The notes beneath the pieces are model-generated. The model was not told the DNA's origin. It ran no database searches and saw only the letters and a list, made by a program, of their open reading frames with translations. This document shows, in pieces, positions 12,230 to 25,346 of a stretch of 64,000 nt of DNA. The stretch covers positions 34,939,562-35,003,561 of the forward strand of contig CM069599.1 of the NCBI GenBank assembly GCA_035771175.1. The letters run 5' to 3'. Position numbers and translations under genes: made by a program. Numbering within the stretch: the stretch's first letter is position 1; each line of letters begins with the position of its first letter. Source of the DNA: Paratinospora sagittata (Eukaryota; Streptophyta; Magnoliopsida; Ranunculales; Menispermaceae).

Positions 12230-14000
12230 CAACTTGTCTTTAATCAAGTGGTGTTGCTACTGGCTAGCTTCCTTTGTTTGTTTGTTTGTAAGTGCATTAG
12301 TTTGAAGATAAGATCAGAGAAGGAGGGTCTTATTAGGAAACAAACAAGTTTCAATCAACTAACTTTAATTATTAGAAAAAATATATAATGAAAGAAAAGA
12401 ACTTTCTCAAATATTTTTATTTTTGGTGGGGCACTAGGGATTGGTTTTAATGATGTCACGATCACTTTGTATCCAATAAATAATGACTTACTTACTATAT
12501 AATATAAAGTCTCACCTGTATTGTTAAGTAATTAGCTGATGAAGTTACATTAATTATCATTAGTGCTATGTGCTGTTAGATTTGTCTTTTAATTAAGGAG
12601 GTAGGGCAAGAAAACTTTAATTTTCTTTTCCTAACTAGAAATGGGAAGAAGAGATAGAGGGCATCTACAGACTAATTGTTTTTTTAAAAAATATTTTATA
12701 TTACCAATAAAAGTTTGAATTTGATTTAAAAAAAAAAAATAATTATTTACTCAGAGTACTGAACTATTACTATTATAATAAGAGTAAGTCCAAAATAGAG
12801 TATAATAAGAGTAAAGAACTATATAAATAGTAACTTCAAGATGACCAAAAGTTATATTATACAAATATATTTAATTTATATATGTTAAGTGCTTATGGTG
12901 GTTGTTAATTAAAGGAGACATTCCAAAACATCGTTTGGTGGGTGCTTTTCTATATGTTTTGTCCCACTCATGTGGTTCCTTGAAAAAAATTTGTATTGGA
13001 GAATTCAGCTTTTGGGTTGATGTTTTTGATGGCTATAAGCAACAAGGTTTAAAGTTGTAATCAACAAAAAGATAAAGTTACTTTTGAAAATAGCTTGGCA
13101 TTTGATAGGTCATTGAATGATGAAACTAATTGTAAGGTTAGGGAGGGTTGGAGAATATGAATGGAAAGTTGTTAGGTGCATCACTTCAAGAAGAAATTAA
13201 TTTAGGGTGTTGATCACATAGAACTCGATGGCATGTTGATAAGTGTAGTAGTGCCATATTTACATTATCACATTGACTGATACATATATATATATATATA
13301 TATTCAAATTCAATTTTTTTGTCTTTTCTCTTTAAAGAAAAGCAATCAGAATATAAATTTACAAAGTTGAATGGATAAATGCAAGTATCGAAGAATAAAT
13401 GAGAACATTTATTTGATGACAAGGAAATAATTAAATCAACTTTTTAGCTTGTAATTTAGAAAATCTTTATGATGTGAAAGGCACTACTAGGCGTGAAAGG
13501 CATATGATAGATATCAAGATGCAATAGTTTGTCCTTATCATCAAAAGTTTCATATTATCTACGCTTGTATTTATGTAAGCTAAAAAAATTTAGCAAAGTC
13601 CTTCATCTTTATTTGATTTTACCTGTAAAATTTGCAGACAACCACGCTTAGCTCTAGTGAAGAGAAACACATATGAGAATAGATACATATCAATCCTTAA
13701 TCTTGGATTCTATTTTCTTGTTAATATGTGATCCTATTTTCTTGTTAATATGTGATGCTCTTGCAAATCATTTAGTCCCAACGCTCATAGCAGTATTGTA
13801 AGAGTCTTGTCACCCTTTGTAGAAGTTAGACCATTCGTTGTCTTTCATTGTCTATTATTTAGGTCTCATGTGCCTTGCCTTGAGATTTTGGTTATGTCTC
13901 ACCACAAACTAGTAATAAAATAAAATAAAATAAAAAATGACCCTCTTTAATTTTTTTTTGTTTTTCTTTATCTACTCTCATATTTTATTGTGTAATACAA
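12230..14000. other. AT-rich spacer
   Basis: No gene seen. Includes a TA microsatellite near 13275-13305 and an A/TAAAA-rich stretch near 13910. Open frames are short and of biased composition. Confidence 0.4.
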
Positions 14001-14002
14001 AT

Positions 14003-14370
14003 TAGGGGTGTCAATGATTTAGCTAAAACTGTAAAACTGAATCAAATCATGTATTCGATTTGATTTTTAACATGTTCAATTCGGGTTGCAGGTTGAGAAT
14101 TTAAAAATCGTACTAACCCAAACCGAATCGATCAAAGTTAAAATTATAATTTATGTCAAATATAGTATAATATTTATTTTATCATAATTTTTTATGATAA
14201 AATTATATATTTTTATTACTTTATATTTAAAATAAATATTATTATAAATTAAATATATAAATTAATTAATCCAAATCAAATTAAATGGATGCATAACTAC
14301 AAATCAAATTGATCAAGTAATTGGTTTGATTAAGGTTTAAGAACTAAACCCAACCGATGGAATTTGATCC
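14003..14370 (+). mobile_element. Non-autonomous hAT-like element end (TAGGGGTGTCA terminus)
   Basis: Starts with TAGGGGTGTCAATG and continues GCTAAAACTGTAAAACTGAA. The reverse-complemented right end of the hAT element at 54385 reads TAGGGGGTGTCAGTG and then GCTAAAACTGCGAAACCAAA, so the two termini are clearly related. The interior is AT-rich and non-coding. I could not find the opposite terminus, so the right boundary is approximate and the copy may be truncated. Confidence 0.5.
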
Positions 14371-14863
14371 ATACGTGAGATGGTCTCATAAAAACAATAG
14401 ATGCAGACAAAGCCCAAGCTTGAGGTGCAACTTTGGATGGTCCAAGCAAGTCGCCTTGAAGTTAAAAACTCTCTCCCACACCTAACCCGACTCAACATTT
14501 TTTTGACTGCACCCCAGACGACATTTTTGACTGGAGCAGCGGAAATGTGAAATTAGCAACGTGACATAATGATGAGGTGGATTCAATTCATCCATGGGCC
14601 AGCCATAATTAACCATATGATTTCCCATGTCAAGGTCACTGCACTGCACCATATTATTGCCGTCACCGTCGCGTCAATAGCATTAATTGCTACTAATTAT
14701 AAATATTTCATCATAATAATAACATAACTCCCATCACATTCATAGCATCTATTAATACACTAGTATTTGCTTATCATTTTTTCTACTCTTCCCATTATAT
14801 ATGTTATTATTATCTTGAATTGAACTTGGCTTGCTTAAATTTTGTTACAAAAGCAATAGGTAA

Positions 14864-15890
14864 AGGTGACGCTATTTTTATTCACCTTTTTTTTTATTTT
14901 TTTACTTACTTATTTTCTTCGCTTCTATAAAAATTTAAAATTAATTTTTTATTTTATCCACTTAAAAATTCTCATTTTATTTTTTTTATCTAATCGCCCT
15001 AAACCTTTTTCCTCTATCTTATTTCTTCTCTTCTACTATTAATTCACTATTTTTTTAAAGTTTTTTAATCATTTAAAAAGTTAGAACACAAAGATTTGTG
15101 GGCAACAATATCGTAAAATCTTACAAAAAAATTAAATTATTTTGAGTTTTGAAGGCTCGAACTCAAAGTGATTTAAATAAAATATTTAATCACAAATCAA
15201 TAAGTAAATAATAATTTTTATATATTCTAAAATAATTTTAATGCTACATTGTTGGATTAGAATGTATTTTTATAAAAAAAAAATGTAAAAATAATAGAAT
15301 GAAATGGCAAAAATAGATTTCAAAAACTCATTTCGCTCGCTAAAATTACAAACGTCTTACCTTAGTAGATCAGACATTTCTCTTTATTTCCAACCACGAT
15401 AGATCAAACATAAAGAGGTGTGTCCGACTCAATAAAGTAGGTCAATAAATTTTTTTTATTTATTTTTTAATTGTTCAATCTCGATGGGCCGAACAAAGAA
15501 GATAACAGGCTGACATACTTCATTTTATTAGCCCACACAAAATCGAACGCACTTAATTCAAGAGAGATTTTTTTAAGTTTCAAAACCTATTTTTACCCCT
15601 TTTTCTTTTTGATTTTAAATATATTTTATAAAAAATACTTCAAAAAATGAAAATAATAAAAATATATATTTTTAATTTAAAAAATACAAAAAAATAATAA
15701 AATTAAATATTAAGATGAATTGAATGGTTGAAAAGTTAAAAGATTTAAAGTAGATGGATAAAAAAAAAGTGAAAACGTTTAAAGAGGTTAATATTTATCT
15801 TTTTTAATAACTTCACGTAAAAAAAAATTATCTTTCTAATTTATAGATAAAATGGGTGAAAAAATAAAAAAAAAATGGATAAAATTTGCC
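14864..15890. mobile_element. AT-rich TIR element, copy A (non-autonomous, MULE/MITE-like)
   Basis: Shares collinear stretches with 35972-36775: the TTTTTAATCATT block, GGTTATTTTGGGTTTTAAAGG-type phrases, a TAAGTAAA block followed by TTTTTATATATTCTAA, and the final ATGGGTGAA. The first and last about 40 bases are loosely inverted (T-rich beginning against A-rich end). There is no open frame longer than noise. It has lost its crisp termini compared with copy B and contains extra sequence near 15350-15550. The class is inferred from structure only. Confidence 0.55.
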
Positions 15891-15899
15891 GAACCGTAA

Positions 15900-16630
15900 A
15901 AAATTACGACACACAAGGGGCTGACCATGTCCCCGCTTCGGTCCTTCCTCCTTTTTGTTTATACCAGCGCACCATTATTTAACGAGCCCAACCCACACGC
16001 CAACGACTCTGTCTCAGCCCTACATGAAGTCAATTTTAGAACCATTGAGCCAAAAAACATTCATCTATTTCCAACAACAACCACTGCCCCACGCTCAACC
16101 AAGTGTCTTCAAAAAGCCCAACTCAATTAAATAAATAGCGTACCCAACGTAGTGTCAAATCAAGCACCTGGAAGCTTTTCTTTAGTTTATATATATATTG
16201 ATAAAATTAAACATTTCTCTCAATACTATATCGAATAATGTATTAACACAAAATTTCATGAATGTTAATCCAACATTACTTTTACTAAAAATAAAATAAA
16301 AATAAAAAAGAAGCAAAAAGCCCTTATTTCTCCATTCTCATTCATAATTAAACCCCTCCTTACAACTCTCCTCCAAATCACCCAAAATATACATATATAA
16401 TAAAACCCCAAAAAAGGTAAGAGGATGAAAATCTCATTATGTACAACATACTCGTGACAACACATTTACTCCATACCCATCAAAATAAAAGGGCCGGCTC
16501 AATAAAAAAGAAGATAAAATAAGGATTTACATTTGCAAGAGTTTTATGATCTTATTATATAATTTCTTTCCATATCTTATATATATATATATATGATATA
16601 AAGAAGTAGTTAATTATTTAATTATTTTAT
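15900..16630. other. Spacer and probable 3' flank of the small minus-strand gene
   Basis: No convincing coding sequence. The lower part, next to 16631, should contain the 3' UTR of the 98-residue protein gene. A short TA repeat lies near 16578-16595. Confidence 0.4.
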
Positions 16631-17500
16631 TTAGGCACGTTTTAGAGAAGAAGGTGGGGTCCTGTGGTGGGACCAAACAAAGACTCGCCAAAAGGGCCGT
16701 TGCTTATTGCGTTTAGTTGGAGTTTGCGTTGTTGCAGTAGCAGCAATCAGTTCCGTTTCTGATCTCTGCAGCATTTCCCACATCACCTGCACATCCTGAT
16801 ATCCACACGTCTGTACATCGTTGTGAAGCTTCAAGAGCCCTCCACCTGTCCCCACACATGCAACAAACAACACAAACCCCACATTAGATAATCATTCTCA
16901 GTTTCTTCATCTTGCGGTCCCAGTTGTCCCATGCTTACTTAGGTACCGTTACACGTGTTGCACATGCAAGACTCGTGACCACTAACTAAATCAGTTCAAT
17001 GATCCTGATCAATTTCCCACATCCTTCTTTTTTGTTTTCCTCCCCCAATTAAATTATATCCACCGACAATAAATTAAATCTAGAAATTATTTAAAAGAAA
17101 GAAAGCTAAAACCATCGAAATCGCTGAGAGAGGAAAACTAACAGAAAAAAGATTTTATTTATTTTATGATATTTTTAGTTGAAAATAGGAAAGTAATGAA
17201 TAAAGTTGGAGAAGCGAGTAGCTGCTAACATGCGCCAAACAAATCTGAGTGAGCTTCAAGGAGCAACAAAAAATCGAAGCTCAAATAGCTCAGATCGGTT
17301 TAATTACTGTAAATAATTTCTCAGAAGAAAAAAAAAAAAAAGGAAATTTGAGAAGAAATTAAGAAGTGAGGAAATTCAGTAATTTAAGAAGAAGAAAAAA
17401 AGAAAAAGTAATAATTACCGTTTTTTCTAGCTTTAACGCGAGTAGAAACAGCAGTCCAAACTCTTCTCATGGGGAAAATCATCTTCTGCCACCAATCCAT
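16631..17500 (-). CDS. Small conserved plant protein of unknown function (98 aa)
   Basis: Two exons, 17500-17419 and 16845-16631, separated by a 573-bp GT-AG intron (phase 1), give a 98-residue product. Exon 1 encodes a short basic, Trp-rich N-terminus beginning MDWWQKMIFPMRRVW. Exon 2 encodes GGGLLKLHNDVQTCGYQDV followed by QVMWEMLQRSE, a Thr-rich linker and a basic tail, RPFWRVFVWSHH. I recognise the GLLKLHxxVQTCGYxDVQVMWEML signature as a widespread plant family, but I know no assigned function. There is no signal peptide and no clear membrane segment. The reading frame extends upstream of this ATG without a nearer start, but that upstream part is telomere-like repeat sequence, so this ATG is preferred. 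Confidence 0.8.
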
Positions 17501-17515
17501 CAATCTATCCTTAGT

Positions 17516-17538
17516 TCTAATCCTAACCCTAACCCTGC
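17516..17538 (-). repeat. Short telomere-like tract in the 5' leader of the 98-aa gene
   Basis: The minus strand reads AGGGTTAGGGTTAGGATTAG just upstream of the chosen start codon. This is a short interstitial telomere-like (telo-box) run. Telo-boxes in plants are usually found near transcription starts of growth and translation genes. Confidence 0.5.
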
Positions 17539-17539
17539 G

Positions 17540-20500
17540 ACTCAGCCCCAACCGGATCGCCAACGACCGTAGCCCGGCCAGATTACTCACTCCACCGGAA
17601 CCACCACCACCTCACCGGAAAAACAAAAGTTAATTAAGCACAAAAATCTCGCCGGAGTTCCGAAAAACACACAGCTTCGATCGATCGATCTCGTCCTCAA
17701 TTTATCACTACTTCTGTAGTAGAAAGAAGAGAAAACGAACGCCAGATCATGAAAGAACGTGTTCGCTTAGATCGAGAGAAACGAAACGAAGAAGCTGAAC
17801 ACGTTTCTTGGGGTTTTGTGCCAGACGGCTTTCTACGTCTCTTCTTCTTCGCTTCTTGCTCTTCTTTCTATCAATGCCTTGTTTTTAGTTGAGTTTTTAC
17901 CGGTTACTGAGGTTATTGAACCGACACGTGGCGATGGTGGGGGACTGGGTGTGTTATCGTGCTTCTCGAACCACCAAACGACACTTAAGTTGCGCGAAGG
18001 GCTTTCGTTTTCATGGGCCGACGTTGGTTTTTTTCTTTTTCGCTTGGGACACGTGTGGGAACGTAAGTGGCTCGTCCTGCCGTCGGTTTGACCTTTAATC
18101 GAATACGCGTCGCATGCAGGATTGGAGAATCTCTCTCTCTCTTTTTTTTCTTTGATTTTTCAAAGTTAATTATTGTTATTATTTATGTAGTTTGAGTAAC
18201 GCTGCTACTACTACACTACACTACACTCTACACCCTTTGTGACATTTAATTTTGTATAATTAAAATTCATTTGGAAAAAACATAAATATAAGTGAACAGC
18301 CCCGCCAAGGAATATATATGTTTGAAAGGACCAAATTATTAAAAAACTGATTGACGAAACCACCAACCTATAAAGCTGAAGCTAAAATTATTAAGAAAAT
18401 ATAAAAAGATTAAAAAAAAGTCAACGGGATGTTGACCTGATAGTAAAGAGGTAACAAGATAAAGCTCTTGCAAGAAGAGATTTTAGGTGTGAGACTTAAA
18501 GAATAGTAGTTTATTAAAGGCAGTACATATAGAGATGCCACAATTTACTAAAATTAATATGCATTATCTAGGGTCGTAGGTTCATGCTAAGACTAGGCGA
18601 TAAATCCCTTTAATAGTCTATCATTATCATCGGTGTACATTTTAATATTTTGTTTCTCCTAAAAATAATTTAAAAAATGTCGTATTAGTTAAAATTTTCT
18701 TAAAAAAATGTATTTTTTTTTCAAAAGTAATTTATGTGAGTAATAAGTAGTTTTATGATTTGAATGTTATTAATAAATAAAAAGACTATTTTAAGTTTAT
18801 TATACACAATCTAAGCTATTTTTATATGTTATGTGCTTATGATTACACGATCACACGACTTGAACAATATGTTATTATATAAAATTATCTCAAAAAAATA
18901 TTGAAAATGTGTTATTAACTTTTAAAAAAATAATAATTTAATAAGTGATAATTTTCTAACCTGCCAAAACATGACCTAAATTATTTGACAATGAAGGATT
19001 GAATTTTCAATCTGCCAGCCACAAATTATGACCCACAAATAATTTGTCAATAAAAACGTAGTGCTATGGGTGTACCATAGCGAATCCCGCGAGTACTGGA
19101 TCGTTTCTTGTTTTTATAGTAATGTAGTGTAGATGTAGTGTAGTGTAGTGTAGATGTGTCGGTGTCGGTATGGCACTCGTTCTCGTGTCTGATTAGCAAA
19201 AAGGCCAAGAAGGGCTAAAAAAAAGCAACGTGGCAAACAGGTGATCAAAACCGTCGGATAATTAGAAGAAATCCACGTGATTAGATGACCGACACGGGTC
19301 AACATCGCCTGCTCCGCTCTACGACCGCCGGTTGCGGCTCGTGGGGTCTGTTTGTAACTACCTTCTCATCATTGTATACGTATCGAATACGAGTTTTCGA
19401 CGTACTTGTCGTTTTCACACGTAGGTAAAAAGTACGTACAATATATGGAGGAGGTGTGGCGAGATGATCTCAATTCTCACTATCAGGATATCTCACGAGA
19501 AATTTAGACGTTTTTATTTCTCAATGTATTTTTTTTTTCAAGTACTCAATCTCAAAACAAAAACAAAAAAGTATTTCTCAATGAAATTTAAACATGTGAC
19601 TTTCTTTTTTTTAATGGCTATCAAGATCAATGTAATTAAAAATAAATGGGTTAATTGAGTTAAGTTGAAAACTTAGATCACAATTTTAATTTGGTTTAGA
19701 GCAGCTCCTCACCATACATAGAAAATTAAAAAGGGAAGAAGAATGAGAAATATAAAAACAGAGCGAGTGGGCACCGACAGTAGCTCACTTAGCCACGCGT
19801 GGGAAGTGGAAGGAGTGAAGCAGTGAAGTTTGGTTGGTAGTGAGTGGTGACCGAGTCACCAAACTAAGTGTGAATCTTACGTGGCCCATACCAGTCCACT
19901 GCCTTAGCCAACTGGTGATCTAAGCCACTCCTCAAAATTCTCTAACGTCTTCTCTTCTCCTCTCTCGTTAACTACACCCATTCATTATTATTATTATTAT
20001 TTTTTAAGCTGGACGGACGTTAGGATTTATTTGTTTTTTTATTAATTTTTTAGAATATGCTTACAAACACTCTTAGAATAATTAATTAATATATTAATAA
20101 GTGATATGAGTCTTGATTCGAATTCTCCACCTCAGAATTGCCTTCAACTATTGAACAAACCCACTATTAGTTAGCACACACATTTATTATAAATAAAATG
20201 ATTAAAAATACATATATTTTTCTATTTTTATATGATTAAAATGGCCAAAGTTATATAGAATTAAAGATGAGAATATATAAAAGTAACAAAAAAGAAAAAT
20301 AAAAAAGAAAGAAAGAAAGAAAGAGAGAGAGATTAGAAAGATAGAAAAGGAAAAATCAAAATTATCTCTAATTAAAAGTAGTTAAACTACCAAATTATTA
20401 TCCTTATTGATATAAAAGTAAACCTTTTAATAAAACTTAAAATAAACTTTTGGAGAACATTTTAAATACATTTTTTTTTTGAAACCTGAGTATTCGAGAG

Positions 20501-21729
20501 CTAACTTACGCATACTTGACTAATCTCAGAGGTATAAGTCTTTGGCCCACAAAAAGATACTTACTGAAATCTTAGATAAAATTTATTGTTCGGATTCATA
20601 CTTTGGAGGGGACACAAATAGATAAAATTCGAACTCGTAATCTCTCGATTACTTGTTGCTTTATACATATAGTAAACTACGATGTTTCAAATAATGACAT
20701 CAGCACTTGCATAATATATATCAAAACATCAATTTTATATATTATTTATACTTTAATTAGGTACATACAAAGTGGATTAGTTTACAAAGAAATATCACAC
20801 ATCAAAAGACATTCCTTCATGAGAAGATAGCAAATAATAATAATAGTAAAAGAGAACGGCTTTTACTCTTAAAAAATAATTATACTTCAATTAAGATGAT
20901 CTTCAACTGAATAAACCTCTTATGCCCACCACCAACAAAAATAATCAGAGTAACTGACTACCGTTAATCATCATATATTCCTAACCAACTTGCAACTATA
21001 ATTGTTTCTATACATACTATATATATATATTAATTATTTTTATCATTTATCTATCTTTATTTTTTTATTTCAATCTCCACAATTTTTCTGAAGCAGCCGT
21101 CCAAAAGCATCTTAATTAAAGCAGGCCCAACATCATAATGATCATCACTTAGAACTCCTCCATTACCTAAATCGAATTTACTAATTAAAGAATAACACAC
21201 TAAAGTAAATTAGATTATAATATAATAATTAATTAAGCTGAAAAGATGATTCTCCCCACATATTAATTTCAATGCCTTTCACTTTCTAAATATAGGCCTG
21301 TCCTTTTTTTCCCAACCCTTTTATTCTAACCCTAAAGTAGATTAAATGGGGACTAATATTCATACTCATCATCATGCTTGTAATATTCTAGGCACTAATC
21401 CACAAAAGATTCCCTTTCATTTTCATTCATTAATTCTAAATGTAAAACTATATACAAGAATCTGATTTTAGAGTCAAAAAGTAATTGAAGAAGATTAAGA
21501 AAGATTGACAAAGATTGCAAGAGAATATGTTCCAAGCATCAGAATTTAAGCTAAGACATAGGAAATAGCTTTGGAGGACTTTTGTGTTCCCTACCTTCCA
21601 CAATAATTCTTTCACTTATGCTCTTTTGTATAGTATTGTAATATAAAATATTCTCCCTCATGATTTATTTTATTTATACTAATTAATAGGTGTGGATATA
21701 TATACAAAGAGCTAGCGTACTCAATGTAT
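17540..21729. other. Long AT-rich spacer with promoter-like islands
   Basis: No gene is supported. Up to about 17850 it is the probable leader and promoter of the minus-strand 98-aa gene. Islands with higher GC and plant promoter words lie at 19130-19400 (ACCGTCGGAT, CCACGTGATT) and 19770-19970, the latter ending in a CT-rich tract, but neither leads to a coding sequence. A stretch at 20480-20660 with phrases such as TTCGAACTCGTAATCTC resembles dispersed repeat sequence that I cannot classify. Confidence 0.4.
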
Positions 21730-21925
21730 AAAGTGTTGGGTATGTGTAGACCGAAATATGGTCTTTGCGTCGGATATGAGCAAGTTCATCATATAAAATA
21801 TAAGTTGAGATCTCATTCTCATTAGTATCGAAGTCTTTTAAAGTAAAATTCAATACATAGACTTAAAAGTGGTTAAGTTAAAGACAATATCCATATTAGT
21901 AGAGATCAATGCTCATCCCGCATAG
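21730..21925 (+). repeat. Solo LTR-like copy of the TRIM family also found at 32588
   Basis: Collinear with 32588-32770. Shared words include GGATATGAGCAAGTT, ATATAAGTTGAGATCTCA, the ACAATATC block and TAGTAGAGAT. It is closed by no recognisable primer site, so it may be a solo LTR or a truncated copy. Non-coding. Confidence 0.55.
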
Positions 21926-24090
21926 AACTCTCGCCATTATAAAATCTAGAGAAGTTAACGGACGATGCATGAGAAGGTCACAAAAGCAATAAATATATAA
22001 GTGCCTTTTTTATATAATATATCTTTCATTGATCATTTTAACAATAGTTAAACATAATTTTACCCCTTTAAACCTGATAAAAACTCCTAAGTTGATTATT
22101 AATGGAGAAGAAGGTGATGATGATGTGACGACAACGAACCTATTAGACACTGACACATGGCCCTTGGAAGAATCCCACTAGAAATTTGATTAGAGATTAG
22201 AAGTTAGGACATTCAAATATGCAGTAGAAGCTTCAATAATCTAATTGAGGTGCATGTTGACTTTGGCTGTTATATATATTATATATGCATTTCCCTTCCC
22301 ATAAATGTTAAATGGCAAACCTTTAATTCTTTTGTCTCAATGCTTTTTTAGCTCTTTGACATGATACTGACTTCCAACTACTACCATCCATATTGGAAAA
22401 ATATAAAGAAAAGAAAGAGGGTTTTAAAGAAGATAAGGTGTATGTGGAGGGTGACACATTTATTGACCAGTTTAAACTTTGAAAGTTATTCTATGTAACC
22501 CATTTAAAATTCAAAATAATCTGATCCTTTAGTCAGAGCTACCACATTGTTTTTCAACAAGTGAATTATTTTGGATAGCAACAATATATATATCTATAAC
22601 ACCAAGTTTCTTCAACTTTTATTTAGGGTTTAAAGTGCACCATGAAATGAGTGAAATCATAGCAATTTTGGGAAATGGGTTGCATGCATATATCACTTGG
22701 GGAAACCACACCCATTATCAGGCTCCACTGCCCATGAATGAATCTCTGGTTCATATATATTCTTTCCTCAACTTTCAAACCCAAGATCATTTTTTTTAGT
22801 GATTGGTTTCATATGTTCTTAAATATATATATATATATATATACTTTTATTGGAGGAAAATGACTTGTTAATAGTAAATTTGTTCTTTTAACTTCATACT
22901 TTTCTTTGTATTTTAAATTTGACTGAAAATAAAAGGAAACAAAAGAATTAATGATGCTTGCAATACAAAAGGATCAATATATGTATATATTGTTTGGATT
23001 AGAGATATATTAGTCTCATATTAACTACTTATAAGAAGCCTTGCCCTATCACGGTAGCAATCCTCCAAGACTACTTCCACCAAAGCACTCAGTGTGCAAG
23101 GTTGGATGGATAAAAATAAACTTCGCATATATCAATGAACATATTAAGTTTCATATCAAATGTACCCCTCCTCTTTTCACAAGTGAGGAGGGTTTCAGTC
23201 CCCCTCTACTCGTAAAATAATGGGGCAAGCATGGTTATTAGTTTTCATGGTCATGTCGTGTGCCTATGATCCTTGTTGTCGGGTTCTATGTGTCATTGGT
23301 TGTGAGGGCTCTCTAGGGGTTACTTTTCTATGTGCTTGCGTGTGTTCTAACATAATTCATGATATTGTTGGAGGATGTACTTTAAAACAAGAGAATTATT
23401 ATAATCTTAAAAAAATTGTCAAATTAGATGACGATTATTATAATATATATGACTTTGATCAACATAGATTAATTTATAATCTACAACTTTTAAAAAACTG
23501 ACACTAACAAGTTTCGTTTGAGAGACAAATAAAAATTGTAAAAGAGATGAAATTAAAAACAAGGAGTTCAGAAGAGTATAGGAGAGAAAAAAAAAAAGAG
23601 TAGATTAAAAATTGGTAGAGAAATTGAAAAGTTTTAAAAAGAATTGTAAAGGTAATGGATGGTCCCTTCATGTAATAATATAAGATTAGATTAGATTAGA
23701 TTTATATATAATTTAAAACGATGACAATACATCAAGTTACCACATCATTACAGAGAAAAAAAAAAAACATCCACCGCTTATTATGTACCACACCAGGTTG
23801 GATATAGTTTTATGTATATATTTTGAGTCGAAAAAATATTTTTGATTTACCGAGTGGTTAACTCACAGGGTTCGATTCTTAAAGGCGTTTTCGTTAGAAG
23901 AGGTCAAACATTTTACTCTTACATTGAGAATAGTCTCTTATACGAAGGATGTGAAGATTCTTCATGAAAAACTAAAAAAAAAAAAAAGGCATTTCTAATT
24001 TAAAATAAAAAAATAAAAAAAAAAAAATAAAAAAAAAGAAAGAAGAAGAAGAGAAAAGTTTATTGATATGGGATGTGATAAAAAATCACG
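21926..24090. other. AT-rich spacer
   Basis: No gene seen. Contains TA microsatellites (near 22825) and A-rich tracts (about 23980-24060). The 93-residue open frame at 23220-23501 has a low-complexity, Asn/Tyr-rich end and no recognised domain, so I do not call it. Confidence 0.4.
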
Positions 24091-24100
24091 GGCACAAGAA

Positions 24101-24640
24101 TATTTGGGCCGCAGGTTAGAGCCCAAACCAACTCGAAATCCCTACACCCATGTTGAGGCTCAGCACAGTTGGCTGAGGCTCGTGAGAAAGTCTTATAAAA
24201 ATTAAACGATAGAGTCGTAGGGTTTCGTCGCAGGACTTGCCTAGTTCTGATCTCTGAGATGGAGAACTGGGAGAGAGCATTAGGGTTTTGATGATTCGTT
24301 TGTTCTTCTACTTACGTGAATATCTGTTTTGCCTTTTTTTTTTCTTTTTTTTTTTGTGGGTGTGATTTGTTTCATGTTCTTCTGGTCTGATGTACTAAGA
24401 ATCAGATGAAGAAGAACTAAAACACAGAAACTTAAAGAAAAAAAAAGGCCCCAAATCAGAGTCAACAGCAGGTGCCGATCCATGGCAACCCGTCTGCCGC
24501 TTGGAGCCAATAGTAACTTTGCCAGTGGAAGATTGCTTGAAACTCATCGTTGTTTCTCGCTACAATATCTGGCTACATTTTCCCACCTTTTTTTTTTCGA
24601 TGTTCTTTTCTTTTATTTTATCGCATTTGATTTCATGTCT
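24101..24640 (+). promoter_or_regulatory. Promoter-like segment of an unidentified or eroded plus-strand gene
   Basis: Site II-type elements (TGGGCC at 24105-24110, AGCCCA at 24120-24125) are followed by a TATAAAA at 24194-24200, a TAGGGTTT near 24220, an ATG at 24259 and a telo-box TTAGGGTTT at 24280-24288. In plants this combination marks promoters of translation and organelle genes. The ATG opens only ten codons. About 190 bp further on, after an AG at 24469-24470, a second open stretch reads GADPWQPVCRLEPIV and continues for about 50 codons before a stop. I do not recognise the product. It could be a short gene with unresolved exons, a fragment, or a non-coding transcript. Confidence 0.35.
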
Positions 24641-25330
24641 TTTTTTTTGTTAAACATGTTATCTGCAACACTTCTTCGACCCAGTAAGGGGTTTTAGCCA
24701 GATAACAGACACTGGGTTTGGAGCATTTATATAGATTGGCTCCATAAAATCATGTTTTATAGTACTATTTTGGCCACCCATTAAAACAGTGGAGGGATAC
24801 AATTGCTGGAAAAAAAAAAACTGAAATCGTTCCTTTTTCTTTCTGCTTTCTGGTGAAGCAAGTAAATGGTAAAGGGTACCCGAAGAACGTCAAAAAATTC
24901 TTTCTTTTTGTGTCCTTCAATGGAGAACATGGCTACAGTTTTCACCGAAGCTATCAAGGAAAGCTATGGTTGTTGGGAAATTGAACTGCTGCCCTCAATC
25001 TGAGAAGTGTTTCATTAGGTCCATTAGTGGTTCCAACAAACCTGCTAAATTCGTACTTAAAGTTCACATGGTGGTTTGAACCGCCCAAAATGATGTTCCG
25101 AAGTATGCTCAGATGAGATTTTTATGACCTTTTAGCATGGTTCTCGTTTAATAACGTTTTAAGTGAACTTGGCAAAGGGTGTGATTAGAAGAGGCAATTC
25201 CAAATGTGTGATGATTATATATCTTTTGAAAATCACATACTACACATCGCAAAAGAATTCATAACAAATAAATGAATCAGAATCAAAGATTTAATTAAAT
25301 TTGTGACAGTATCTATCACCAGGGTGGGTT
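24641..25330. other. Spacer; probable 3' flank of the CaM-binding protein gene
   Basis: A weak plus-strand frame at about 24865-24980 (GYPKNVKKFFLFVSFNGEHG) may belong to the unresolved locus at 24.1 kb. Otherwise no coding signal was seen. Confidence 0.3.
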
Positions 25331-25346
25331 GATCTCTTTTGGTAAA

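Noticed and set aside
23220..23501. 93-codon open frame beginning MGQAWLLVFMVMSCAYD
   Set aside because: Hydrophobic start could mimic a signal peptide, but the remainder is Asn/Tyr-rich from AT-rich DNA and there is no family match that I know.
23840..23890. tRNA-like B box (GGTTCGATTC) with a preceding CCGAGTGG
   Set aside because: The A-box-like and B-box-like words are too close together, there is no acceptor stem or anticodon arm, and it lies in repeat-like sequence. No tRNA gene is supported anywhere in the window.
24285..24400. C/D-box snoRNA candidate (TGATGA at 24289 and CTGA about 100 bases later)
   Set aside because: No terminal stem, no internal box pair at sensible spacing, and no convincing guide region.
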